The notes under the pieces were generated by a model. It did no database searches, was not told where the DNA came from, and saw only the letters and a list, made by a program, of their open reading frames with translations. The translations under genes and the position numbers were made by a program. From Clostridium hydrogenum (GTDB taxonomy: Bacteria > Bacillota > Clostridia > Clostridiales > Clostridiaceae), in contig NZ_JAEACT010000002.1 of the NCBI RefSeq assembly GCF_021432385.1, forward strand, positions 2,127,501-2,191,500: a stretch of 64,000 bases of DNA. The letters run 5' to 3'. Below, in pieces: positions 18,823 through 26,963 of this stretch. How positions within the stretch are numbered: position 1 is the stretch's first letter; each line of letters starts with the position of its first letter.

Positions 18823-20631
18823 TTAATCCACCTTCAAAATTGACATAAATGCTTCTTGTGGAATTTGAACACTTCCAACCTGTCTCATTCTCTTTTTACC
18901 TTCTTTTTGCTTTTCAAGAAGTTTCTTCTTTCTTGAAATATCTCCGCCATAACATTTAGCAAGAACGTCTTTTCTCATTGCTTTTACAGTCTCTCTAGCT
19001 ATAATCTTGCTTCCTACAGTTGCTTGAATAGGTATTTCAAATAACTGTCTAGGTATTATTTCCTTTAGCTTTTCTGCTATAGCTCTTCCTCTATCATAAG
19101 CTCTTTCCTTTGGAACAATCATAGAAAGCGCATCAACTATATCGCTATTTAAAAGTATATCTAATTTAACAAGTTCTGTTCTTTGGTATCCATTTAATTC
19201 ATAATCAAAGGAAGCATATCCTTTTGTTCTCGATTTTAAATCATCAAAGAAGTTATATATTATTTCATTTAGAGGCATAATATAGTTTAGCATTACTCTC
19301 GTAGTTTCTATATATTGCATATCTATAAAAGTACCTCTTTTATTTTGACACAATTCCATAACTGCACCAACATAATCCGATGGAGTTATAACTTGTGCCT
19401 TTACAATTGGCTCTTCCATATAATCTATTTCTGTGCTTTCCGGCAAATTTGTAGGATTTGTTATTTCAATCAAAGTTCCATCAGTCTTTGTAACCTTATA
19501 TACAACCGAAGGAGCTGTTGTGATTATATCAAGATTGAATTCTCTTTCTATTCTTTCTTGAATTATTTCCATATGAAGTAATCCTAAAAATCCACATCTA
19601 AAACCAAATCCAAGTGCCAATGAAGTTTCAGGTTCAAAGTTAAGCGCAGCATCATTTACTTGAAGCTTTTCAAGTGCATCTTTAAGTTCTCCATATTTAG
19701 CACCGTCAATTGGGTATATACCACTGTAAACCATAGGCACAGCAGGTCTGTATCCTTCTAAGGCTTCTTTTGCCGGATTTTTAGCATCTGTTATAGTATC
19801 TCCAACTCTTGCATCTCTAACATTTTTTATTGATGCTGTTATATATCCAACGTCTCCTGCTTTAAGTTCACTCACAGCTAAGAAATTTGGTATAAATACT
19901 CCAACTTCTGTTACATCGTATTCTTTGTTTGTTGCCATAAGCTTTGCCATAGTTCCAGGTTTTATACATCCGTCTATAACCCTTACATAGCAAACTACTC
20001 CTTTATAACTATCGTAATATGAATCAAATATAAGTGCCTTAAGTGGTTTATCTTCATCACCTTTTGGCGCTGGTACCTTTTCTACAACAGCTTCCAAGAC
20101 ATCTGCCACATTAAGTCCTGTTTTTGCAGATATAAGTGGTGCATCTCCTGATTCTATTCCTATAACGTCTTCAATCTCAGCCTTTACTTCTTCAGACCTT
20201 GCACTAGGAAGATCTATTTTATTTATTACTGGTACCACTTCGAGACCATGATCCACAGCTAAATAGCAGTTAGCTAGGGTTTGTGCTTGTATTCCTTGAG
20301 TAGCATCTACAACAAGTATAGCTCCTTCACAAGCTGCTAAACTTCTTGAAACTTCATAATTAAAGTCTACATGCCCTGGGGTGTCAATTAAATTCAATAC
20401 ATATTCTTCACCATCTGAAGGCCTTTTATAAATCAGTCTTGCTGCTTGCGATTTTATTGTGATTCCTCTTTCTTTTTCAAGTTCCATATTATCAAGGACC
20501 TGCTGTTCCATCTCTCTTTGTGTAAGTGTCCCTGTAATCTCTAAAAGTCTATCTGCTAATGTTGATTTACCATGATCTATATGTGCAACTATGCAAAAGT
20601 TTCTTATATGTTTTTGTCTTTCACTTTGCAT
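18823..20631 (-). CDS. lepA: elongation factor 4 (LepA)
   Basis: A 602-residue ribosome GTPase. The G domain shows [28 protein letters not shown] and NKIDLP. Domains II to V follow, and the C-terminal [20 protein letters not shown] is specific to LepA. The start is the ATG at 20631, seven bases behind GGAGGG; the ATG at 20646 lies before that site. Confidence 0.97.
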   Translation of the reverse strand: MQSERQKHIRNFCIVAHIDHGKSTLADRLLEITGTLTQREMEQQVLDNMELEKERGITIKSQAARLIYKRPSDGEEYVLNLIDTPGHVDFNYEVSRSLAACEGAILVVDATQGIQAQTLANCYLAVDHGLEVVPVINKIDLPSARSEEVKAEIEDVIGIESGDAPLISAKTGLNVADVLEAVVEKVPAPKGDEDKPLKALIFDSYYDSYKGVVCYVRVIDGCIKPGTMAKLMATNKEYDVTEVGVFIPNFLAVSELKAGDVGYITASIKNVRDARVGDTITDAKNPAKEALEGYRPAVPMVYSGIYPIDGAKYGELKDALEKLQVNDAALNFEPETSLALGFGFRCGFLGLLHMEIIQERIEREFNLDIITTAPSVVYKVTKTDGTLIEITNPTNLPESTEIDYMEEPIVKAQVITPSDYVGAVMELCQNKRGTFIDMQYIETTRVMLNYIMPLNEIIYNFFDDLKSRTKGYASFDYELNGYQRTELVKLDILLNSDIVDALSMIVPKERAYDRGRAIAEKLKEIIPRQLFEIPIQATVGSKIIARETVKAMRKDVLAKCYGGDISRKKKLLEKQKEGKKRMRQVGSVQIPQEAFMSILKVD

Positions 20632-20686
20632 TTTTAATCCCTCCATTTATGTAAAATAAGTAAGCTAAAAAACTAAAACTTAACTT

Positions 20687-20893
20687 AGAGTAGAGAGTAA
20701 AGAGTAGAGAGTAGAGTGATGGTTGATTTTTCTCCGCTAACGCTGCAAAAAATCTTAAAACTTATTTTTCTATTACTACACAGTCACACCATATATGGTG
20801 TATAAAGAATCTTACAACATTTAAATTTAAGCTTTACCTAGGCAGCGGGAAAGTCACATCACTCTTCACTCTACTCTGTACTTTGTACTCTGA
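20687..20893. repeat. family A multi-hairpin repeat, copy A1
   Basis: The left border is four head-to-tail 7-mers of the type AGAGTAG/AGAGTAA, then GTGATG. The right border is the complement with CTCTACTCTGTACTTTG. Inside, GATTTTTCTCCGC...GCAAAAAATC forms one hairpin and ACACCATATATGGTGT a perfect 16-bp palindrome. AACATTTAAATTTAAG and a degenerate ACCT...AAAGT stem follow. The order of blocks matches A2 and the reverse of A3. Confidence 0.75.
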
Positions 20894-20895
20894 TT

Positions 20896-20965
20896 CAAAT
20901 TCTAATTTATAAGGATACATTTGTTATTTATAATCTCCATGTTTCAAGCTATTTATCTCTATATA
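20896..20965. repeat. right half of a family B repeat (B3)
   Basis: The block TAATTTATAAGGATACATTT, then GTTATTTATAAT, then GTTTCAAGCTATTTATC matches the right half of the 52778-53105 copy. The matching left half on the other side of A1 is not clear, so A1 may have inserted into or replaced it. Confidence 0.45.
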
Positions 20966-21050
20966 CTTTATCATGTCAATAATCAAAATAAATTATAGCA
21001 TATAAATGAGTTCTTGGTAAACAAAATTCATTAATGCTGCTAAAATCCTC

Positions 21051-22148
21051 TTACTTCGCATTAGCTTTTTTGCTATTTAAATATTGAGCTATTATCCTTG
21101 CAATATACTTTGAAGTTCCCTTTGCTTCATCCAAAGTATTTATATTTGAACCAACCTCAAGCAGTAATGCATTGTTGCTTTTTTGTTGGTTATAATAGTT
21201 AATACCATAATCATAATAATCTACACCTCTACATAAGGATGGAAATAATTTATTGGATATTGAAACCAGTCCATTTACTATACTCATATTTTTATCAAAA
21301 TGCGGATTTTTCCTAGTCATTACAAACATAAACTTTGCAACATCTTCTCCATTAATTTTTGTAGTTACAGCAGCCTTACAATAAGCAGAATCATTAGGAC
21401 TAGCATCCCTATGCAAATCAATTATCATCTTAAAATCTCCATATTTCTTTAAATACCTATCTAAAAGCTCCCCTGATCTTGCATAACTATTGTTATAATC
21501 AGTACAGTTAATTGTATTGTCGTTAATCGCAGAAATACCATAGTTTTCTTCAAGTTCCTTTGCAATTTCATCGCCAACTTCACATACGCTTTTCTTGGGA
21601 TCTGTAGAATCATTTTTGCATGGTTTATAGCTTTCAAAAGTATGACTATGATATATTAGTACCTCTGGTTTTGACTCATCTAATGTTTGCTTTAAACTAG
21701 GATCATATACATTTGCCACTTTGCCGGAATTTTGATTATCAGAAGAATTTTTAGATACATCTTTATCATTTAAATTAAAACTATCCACATCATTTTCTGT
21801 ATCATTATCTACAAGCTTGTCCTTTAAATCTATTCCACCCAAGCATGCTAATTCCTTTGATATTACATTTTCAGGATGATATATATCTATACCCACAGTC
21901 TCAAGTAATAAAGTTTTTAACGAATAATTATTTTCATCTGTATTTTCTTCTTTATAATTTACCACTTCTAATGAAGGAATTGAATAATTCATTAATTGAA
22001 TATACGACATATTGGTTTTACCATAATTCTCACTTGCATATGCGCTTACATTCTTAAAAAAGCATACAAATATAAATAAGTTTATCAATAACGCAAATAC
22101 ACTTATTTTTATAATAGTTTTATCTTCGTTTATCATTTTTTTATACAT
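21051..22148 (-). CDS. stage II sporulation protein P, second copy
   Basis: A 365-residue SpoIIP. It has an N-terminal membrane anchor (about residues 13-37), an Asp/Asn/Ser-rich spacer, and a zinc amidase/endopeptidase domain with LIYHSHTFESYKP, IIDLHRDASP and LLLEVGSNINTLDEA, the residues used by SpoIIP in septal peptidoglycan removal during engulfment. It is closely similar along its length to the copy at 23024-24109, including the leader (TATACTTAGG and a TTATTAC block). Both copies keep the catalytic residues. The ATG at 22148 follows GGGGGTG. It lies two genes behind gpr. Confidence 0.92.
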   Translation of the reverse strand: MYKKMINEDKTIIKISVFALLINLFIFVCFFKNVSAYASENYGKTNMSYIQLMNYSIPSLEVVNYKEENTDENNYSLKTLLLETVGIDIYHPENVISKELACLGGIDLKDKLVDNDTENDVDSFNLNDKDVSKNSSDNQNSGKVANVYDPSLKQTLDESKPEVLIYHSHTFESYKPCKNDSTDPKKSVCEVGDEIAKELEENYGISAINDNTINCTDYNNSYARSGELLDRYLKKYGDFKMIIDLHRDASPNDSAYCKAAVTTKINGEDVAKFMFVMTRKNPHFDKNMSIVNGLVSISNKLFPSLCRGVDYYDYGINYYNQQKSNNALLLEVGSNINTLDEAKGTSKYIARIIAQYLNSKKANAK

Positions 22149-22470
22149 GCTAGCACCCCCATTATTAAAATATACTTAGGAAATGCAAATTTATTACTAC
22201 ATACTAATTAAATATTGCGAACCTTTTTTCAGAGTACAACTGACAGAGTACAGAGTACAGTGAAGGATGATTTTCTGTAGCAAAGCTACAGAAAATCTTA
22301 TAATTTATTTTTTGATTGCTTACGCAATCGCTATATTATCAATGTTGTTCAGCGAAGCTGACAACATTTAAGTTTAAGATTTAGCTGACGTAAGGAAAGG
22401 TAAATCATCCTTAACTGTACTCTGTCATCTGTACTCTGTACTCTGAATAAAGGTTCTCAATAATTTTATA
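22149..22470. other. intergenic region with family A copy A2
   Basis: 322 bp. Near 22151-22196 lies a leader block almost identical to that before the other spoIIP (24111-24160). The rest is filled by A2 and its inverted flanks (GCGAACCTTTTTTC and AAAGGTTCTCAATAA). No gene. Confidence 0.6.
22231..22446. repeat. family A multi-hairpin repeat, copy A2 (best preserved)
   Basis: Each border holds three AGAGTAC heptads, complementary to those at the other end, closing with GGATGATTT/AAATCATCC. Inside are four hairpins in order: GATTTTCTGTAGC AAA and its exact complement; GATTGC TTAC GCAATC; AATGTTGTTCAG CGAAG CTGACAACATT; GATTTA...GGTAAATC. The palindrome extends into the flanks. All four stems recur in A3 with changed bases that keep pairing. 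Confidence 0.8.
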
Positions 22471-22971
22471 TTAGTTCACTCCAAGGTATTGGTATATTTT
22501 TCCCTTAAAAGCAGAAATGTCTTTTCCAACTTCATCAATGCATCTGTTCATATCGTTTATGCATAAAGCACATGTATCATATATGTTATTACATTTGCCA
22601 TCTATAGTATCTAATATTTTATTATTAATATAGATTTTATAATTTGCTGTTTCAAATCTTAAATCTATAGGATTATCACTAAATAATATTCTAAATTTAG
22701 GCACATACACTTTTTCAAGAACATCTATAGCATTACTAGAACTTTCTTCTTTATCTGTTTCATTCTCTTTATGTTCTAAATAATCAAGATGTTTTTCCAT
22801 ATCATCAAGATTATAATTATTCAACCTATTCATTTCTTCTTGTTCGCTTCTTTTTATGTGCATGTCATTGCAATATATATTTCTATTAAGCTGTATATTG
22901 TTTATACATGAGCACAATATAGTGATAATTGCAACTATAATTAAAAATGCAATTTTAAGCTTTTTCCCCAT
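22471..22971 (-). CDS. unknown secreted or lipoprotein-like protein
   Basis: 166 residues, not recognised. It starts MGKKLKIAFLIIVAIITILC with a hydrophobic helix that is either a signal anchor or a lipoprotein signal (two cysteines at 20 and 22). A charged helical part (about 40-80) follows, then a C-terminal domain with cysteines at about 135, 141, 144 and 151. It is transcribed between the two spoIIP genes (a 52-base gap after the first one), so it is probably made during sporulation. AGGAGGTG lies 12 bases before the ATG, slightly far. Confidence 0.6.
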   Translation of the reverse strand: MGKKLKIAFLIIVAIITILCSCINNIQLNRNIYCNDMHIKRSEQEEMNRLNNYNLDDMEKHLDYLEHKENETDKEESSSNAIDVLEKVYVPKFRILFSDNPIDLRFETANYKIYINNKILDTIDGKCNNIYDTCALCINDMNRCIDEVGKDISAFKGKIYQYLGVN

Positions 22972-23023
22972 AAAACAAAAGCACCTCCTAATTATAAGGA
23001 TGCACTATTTTGTAATTTATTAT

Positions 23024-24109
23024 TCATTTTTTACCATTTAAATATTCAGCTATTACTCTTGCAATATACTTTGCACTGCCTTCTGCTTCGTTTAAAGTAT
23101 TTACGTTTGAACCAACTTCGAGTAAAAATGCATTATTACTCTTACCTTGATTATAAAAATTAATACCATAATCGCAACCGTATATTCCACTACACAATTT
23201 AGGGAATAATTTATCTGTTATTGAAATTAGTCCATTTACTATAATCATATTTTTATTATAATGCGGATTTTTTCTAGGCATTACAAACATAAATTTTGAT
23301 ACATTTTCTCCATTTAGCTCTACAGTAGTATCATTTGCACAGGGAGTAGAATCTCTATGCATATCAATTATCATTTTAAAATCTCCGTACTTTTTCAAGT
23401 ATTTATCCAAAAGTTCACCTGACCTTGTATAACTTTTATTATAATCAGCACAGTTAACAGTTTTATCGTTAATTGTGGCGATTCCATAATTTTGTTCTAG
23501 CTCCTTAACAAGCTCATCTCCGACTGCACATACATTTTGCGTTGGATCTGAAGAATCATCCTTGCAGGGCTTGTAGCTTTCAAAAGTATGGCTATGATAT
23601 ATTAAAACTTCTGGTTTTGACTCATCAAGCTTTTTCTTTAAACTAGGATTATAAACATTTACTACTGTATTCTTAGATTTGCTAGAATTTGAGCTATCAG
23701 AGGGTATCTTTGATATATCTATATCTTTTAAATCAAAATTATCTACGCTATTGGAGGTATCGTTATTATATGCAAGATTTTCTTCTAATTCATCCCACCT
23801 AAAACATGCCAATTCTTTTGATATTACATTTTTAGGATGATATATATCAATGCCAATAACCTGAAGCAACAAATTTTTTAGGGAATAATTATTTTCATCT
23901 GTATTTTCTTCTTTATAATTTACTACTTTTAATGAAGGGATTGAATAATTCATTAACTGAATATATGACATATTAGTTTTATCGTAATTCTTACTTGCAT
24001 TTAAGCTAACATTTTTAAATGAGTTCATAAATATAAACAAATTTATCAATAGCGCAAGCACACTTATTTTTACAATAACTTTATTCTTGCATATTAATTT
24101 TTTATTCAT
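23024..24109 (-). CDS. spoIIP: stage II sporulation protein P
   Basis: 361 residues with the same layout as its paralogue: an anchor helix at 12-36, a low-complexity spacer, then VLIYHSHTFESYKP, IIDMHRDSTP and LLEVGSNVNTLNEA. It is called the ancestral copy because it follows gpr by 56 bases, and gpr-spoIIP is the ancestral Firmicutes order. SpoIIP works with SpoIID and SpoIIM to degrade septal peptidoglycan in engulfment. GGAGGTGCTATT precedes the ATG. Confidence 0.93.
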   Translation of the reverse strand: MNKKLICKNKVIVKISVLALLINLFIFMNSFKNVSLNASKNYDKTNMSYIQLMNYSIPSLKVVNYKEENTDENNYSLKNLLLQVIGIDIYHPKNVISKELACFRWDELEENLAYNNDTSNSVDNFDLKDIDISKIPSDSSNSSKSKNTVVNVYNPSLKKKLDESKPEVLIYHSHTFESYKPCKDDSSDPTQNVCAVGDELVKELEQNYGIATINDKTVNCADYNKSYTRSGELLDKYLKKYGDFKMIIDMHRDSTPCANDTTVELNGENVSKFMFVMPRKNPHYNKNMIIVNGLISITDKLFPKLCSGIYGCDYGINFYNQGKSNNAFLLEVGSNVNTLNEAEGSAKYIARVIAEYLNGKK

Positions 24110-24165
24110 AATAGCACCTCCATTATTAAAATATACTTAGGAGATGCAAATTTATTACTGTGATT

Positions 24166-25152
24166 TCAACTAATATATTTGCTGATTTCTTTTAATTCAA
24201 GTTCTGGTTGAAGTGCAATATTTAATGCTGTTGCTATTATATTTGATAATGTATCTATGATCATATCTACTTCCTTTGGAGTGACCATTAAATTTCCTAT
24301 ATACGGATCTAATAACTCATGTATCATTTTTTCTTTTTCACCTTTATCTATTGTTTTTAGCATATTATAAAATTTGCTTCCACTAGTCGACTCTTTTATC
24401 ATTTCATCAATAACCAAATCTATGGTATCACTTGCCATTGTTGCTGCATCCACAACTGTAGGTACTCCAAGTGCTATTACAGGTACTCCCAAAGTTCTTT
24501 CACTTATTTCCATTCTTTTATTTCCAACCCCTGACCCTGGTGATATACCTGTATTGCCTATTTGTATTGTAGCATTAACTCTTTCCATTTTTCTAGATGC
24601 AAGAGCATCGATACATATAATTAAATTAGGCTTTATTTTTTCAACTATACCTTTTATTATTTCTCCTGTTTCTATTCCTGTTATTCCCAAAACACCTGGT
24701 GCAACCCCACATACAGGTCTTATCCCCTCATCAATGCTATCTGGAATATACTGTTTTAAATGCCTTGTTATCATAAGCTTTGAAATAACCTTAGGTCCAA
24801 GCGCATCAGGTGTAATATTCCAATTTCCAAGTCCAACGACTAAGGTTGTCATACTTTCATCTAATTTTATATTCTTAATAACCTCTCCTACTTCTTTAGA
24901 TAATATTCTACTTACTCTTTCAACATCTTCAGGATCATAATTTGTAAGTTTAGGTATATCTAAAGTTATATACGTTCCTCGAGGCTTATTTAATGCCCTT
25001 TCTCCTTTTTCATCTTTAATATCCACTCTTGTAATTTTAATTTCTTCATCTTCCTTATTACTTACAATTACCCCTTCTATGGTATCATTTTTACTTTGCT
25101 TTGAATATATTTCTTTTGCCTCTATTGCTAAATCTGTTCTAACATTAAACAT
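24166..25152 (-). CDS. gpr: germination protease GPR
   Basis: A 328-residue aspartic-type endopeptidase that degrades small acid-soluble spore proteins at germination. The N-terminus VRTDLAIEAKE resembles its SASP substrates and holds the self-cleavage region. VVGLGNWNITPDALGPKV and CIDALASRKMERVNATIQI are typical family blocks. GGAGGTTATTTT precedes the ATG. It leads the gpr-spoIIP-(unknown)-spoIIP group. Confidence 0.96.
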   Translation of the reverse strand: MFNVRTDLAIEAKEIYSKQSKNDTIEGVIVSNKEDEEIKITRVDIKDEKGERALNKPRGTYITLDIPKLTNYDPEDVERVSRILSKEVGEVIKNIKLDESMTTLVVGLGNWNITPDALGPKVISKLMITRHLKQYIPDSIDEGIRPVCGVAPGVLGITGIETGEIIKGIVEKIKPNLIICIDALASRKMERVNATIQIGNTGISPGSGVGNKRMEISERTLGVPVIALGVPTVVDAATMASDTIDLVIDEMIKESTSGSKFYNMLKTIDKGEKEKMIHELLDPYIGNLMVTPKEVDMIIDTLSNIIATALNIALQPELELKEISKYIS

Positions 25153-25214
25153 AAAATAACCTCCACATTATAATTGTTATAATATAGTTTTCCTTAATTT
25201 TTTTATACTATACA

Positions 25215-25390
25215 AATTTAAGGCATATTAAAGAAAATAATAGGTACAACTTTCGGATATTTTTGCGTAATACTTCATCACTATAACACGCTAAGACAAC
25301 CAGTATTAACGTGCTACACTTCCTTGCATTACACAAAACTATCTCTCAATTTGGACCTATTATTTTTTTAATATGCCTTAAAAATAAATT
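25215..25390. repeat. family D palindrome D1 upstream of rpsT
   Basis: Outer arms AATTTAAGGCATATTAAA...AATAATAGGTACAA and TTGGACCTATTATTTTTTTAATATGCCTTAAA are complementary over about 35 bp. The inner part continues as an imperfect inverted repeat (GCGTAATAC...ACACGCTAA with TTAACGTGCT...GCATTACAC). The block AATAATAGGTACAACTTTCG recurs in D2 on the other side of rpsT. Confidence 0.7.
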
Positions 25391-25405
25391 TACTTCAAAT
25401 TTGAC

Positions 25406-25434
25406 TTGAAAATAGTTATTATTAATGTTATAAT
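25406..25434 (+). promoter_or_regulatory. sigma-A promoter of rpsT
   Basis: TTGAAA (25406-25411) and TATAAT (25429-25434) are spaced by 17 bases. The transcript would carry a leader of about 75 bases before the rpsT ATG. Confidence 0.8.
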
Positions 25435-25516
25435 GGCAGTTGTTAAACGTTGAATTTACTCGTACGCAGATTTCCCCAAAGCTGCTACATTGTATAAAAC
25501 TTGAGGTGGTGAAAAA

Positions 25517-25783
25517 ATGGCAAATATAAAATCAGCAAAAAAAAGAATAAAAGTTATAGAAACTAAGACTTTAAGAAATAAAATGATTAAGTCTGCTCTT
25601 AAAACTTACATAAAGAAGTTTGAAGCTGCTGTTGAAGCTAAAAATGTTGAAGAAGCATCAAAAGCTTACAAAACAGTTGCTGTATCTTTAGATATGGCTG
25701 CTTCAAAGGGCGTAATTCACAAGAATAAAGCTGCTAGAAGAAAATCAAGATTAGCTTTAAAATTAAACGCTTTAAGCGCATAG
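25517..25783 (+). CDS. rpsT: 30S ribosomal protein S20
   Basis: An 88-residue basic protein starting [20 protein letters not shown], with [21 protein letters not shown] near the C-terminus, the S20 signature. It binds the 5' domain of 16S rRNA. GAGGTGGTGAAAAA precedes the ATG. It is a single-gene transcription unit with its own promoter and terminator, against the direction of all neighbours. Confidence 0.99.
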   Translation: MANIKSAKKRIKVIETKTLRNKMIKSALKTYIKKFEAAVEAKNVEEASKAYKTVAVSLDMAASKGVIHKNKAARRKSRLALKLNALSA

Positions 25784-25784
25784 T

Positions 25785-25817
25785 AAAAACCGGGTTTCCC
25801 CGGTTTTTATTTTTTTA
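25785..25817 (+). terminator. rpsT terminator
   Basis: Stem AAAACCGGG/CCCGGTTTT with a TTTC loop, then a run of T, starting two bases after the stop codon. Confidence 0.93.
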
Positions 25818-25922
25818 GGCTATGTTTTAAATAAGACATCTTAAAAAAATAATAAGTCCAACTTTCGGTTATTTTCTTTAAGATGCCTAAGTGTTGATTT
25901 TCACACTTATTTAAAACATAGC
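25818..25922. repeat. family D palindrome D2 downstream of rpsT
   Basis: Outer arms GGCTATGTTTTAAATAAG and CTTATTTAAAACATAGC enclose an inner hairpin CATCTTAAAAAAATAATAAG...CTTTAAGATG and a small AAGTGT/ACACTT hairpin. AATAATAAGTCCAACTTTCG matches D1. It lies between the tails of rpsT and holA and may help end transcription from both sides. Confidence 0.7.
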
Positions 25923-25926
25923 TTTC

Positions 25927-26961
25927 TTATCTTAATATTGCTATGTTAATTATTAAAAGCTCCATTTTAAATTTAGCTTCACCTGATAAACTCTTAAGTT
26001 CTTTTTCTGTGGCTAAGCACAAATCAATTGCTTTAATAATTTTATTTACATTGAAGCTTTTACACTGCGCCATCATTTTTTCACATATGTATATATTTAA
26101 TCTTAATTCTTTAGATAAGGTCTCTTTACTTTTCCCTTTTTCCATCCCTATTCTTAAGTTAAGCATAAGCTTAAATTGTCGCTCTACCATATAAAGTATA
26201 TTACTTGCTTTTTCTCCCTTAAACATTATCTCATTTAATACTTCTATTGCCTTTTCAGGCTTAGACTGCGAAATAAAATCTACCAAATTAAATATATCAT
26301 TGCTTTCCTTAGGGTGCATCAGTAAATCTATATCTTCCTTATTTATCTCCCTATCACCAACATAACAGCATAATTTTTCAACTTCATTGTTTATTATATC
26401 AAAATTTTCATCTACCTTACTGCAAAAAAAGCTAAGTTCAGTTTTACCTATATTTTTACCCTTATTATCAAAAACTTCTTTTACCTTTTTTTGAAGCTGC
26501 ATTCCTTTTAATTTTGAAAACTCGACTACACATGCTTTTTTTTCAAATTTTCTTATCTTATTCGATACCCTTTCCCTTTGATTTTCAAAAACATAGTACA
26601 TAATTAAAATGCAATGCTCTGGAATCTTACTTATGTAATTCTCTAATTCTTTTATTATGTCATCTCCATTTTTATTTGCATTTTTAGAATTGTCGCCTAA
26701 AAAGTTTGCTCTATAAACAACTACAATTCGCTTTCCGCCCATAAATGGAAGTGTCTCACATGCATTGAATATTGTAGAAAAATCCACTGTATTTCCATCG
26801 AAAGTCTCATAATTCAAACTTTCGAAATCTTTATTTACAAGTTTTTTAACCATTTTTTCTATATATTCTTTTATAAGCTGCTCATTAAAGCCATACATTA
26901 TATATGCATTTTTAAATTTACTATTTTTTATATCATTGCTAAAGTCAATATAACTGACCAA
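25927..26961 (-). CDS. holA: DNA polymerase III subunit delta
   Basis: A 344-residue clamp-loader subunit that opens the beta clamp. It has YIMYGFNEQLIKEYIEKM at the start, LPFMGGKRIVVVY, and the C-terminal helical collar with LYMVERQFKLMLNLR. The start is a TTG (26959-26961) behind GGGGGAATAGG. It follows comEC by two bases, and comEC-holA-rpsT is the common Firmicutes order although rpsT is inverted relative to them. Confidence 0.95.
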   Translation of the reverse strand: MVSYIDFSNDIKNSKFKNAYIMYGFNEQLIKEYIEKMVKKLVNKDFESLNYETFDGNTVDFSTIFNACETLPFMGGKRIVVVYRANFLGDNSKNANKNGDDIIKELENYISKIPEHCILIMYYVFENQRERVSNKIRKFEKKACVVEFSKLKGMQLQKKVKEVFDNKGKNIGKTELSFFCSKVDENFDIINNEVEKLCCYVGDREINKEDIDLLMHPKESNDIFNLVDFISQSKPEKAIEVLNEIMFKGEKASNILYMVERQFKLMLNLRIGMEKGKSKETLSKELRLNIYICEKMMAQCKSFNVNKIIKAIDLCLATEKELKSLSGEAKFKMELLIINIAILR

Positions 26962-26963
26962 AC

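Larger units (their letters stand above)
20632..21050. other. intergenic region lepA-spoIIP with two repeat families
   Basis: About 419 bp without a coding frame. It holds family A copy A1 and, to its right, the right half of a family B element. From about 20970 to 21050 the sequence is plain AT-rich DNA. No terminator with a clear stem and T run was found for spoIIP apart from these repeats. Confidence 0.6.
25153..25516. other. divergent intergenic region gpr / rpsT
   Basis: 364 bp between two genes pointing apart. It contains family D palindrome D1 (25215-25390), the rpsT promoter and about 80 bases of rpsT leader. No small frame with a ribosome site was seen. Confidence 0.7.

Noticed and set aside
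20687..20893. CRISPR array suggested by short direct repeats (AGAGTAC units)
   Set aside because: Units are seven bases, contiguous, without spacers, and mirrored at the far end; no cas genes are near.
22231..22446. Family A element as a riboswitch or T-box
   Set aside because: It occurs in both orientations and in spacers unrelated to one pathway, and has no T-box or known riboswitch core; a repeat explains it better.
24374..24940. 188-codon plus-strand frame opposite gpr
   Set aside because: It is entirely antisense to a clear GPR gene, rich in Ser/Ile/Pro as expected from reading a gene backwards, and has no ribosome site.
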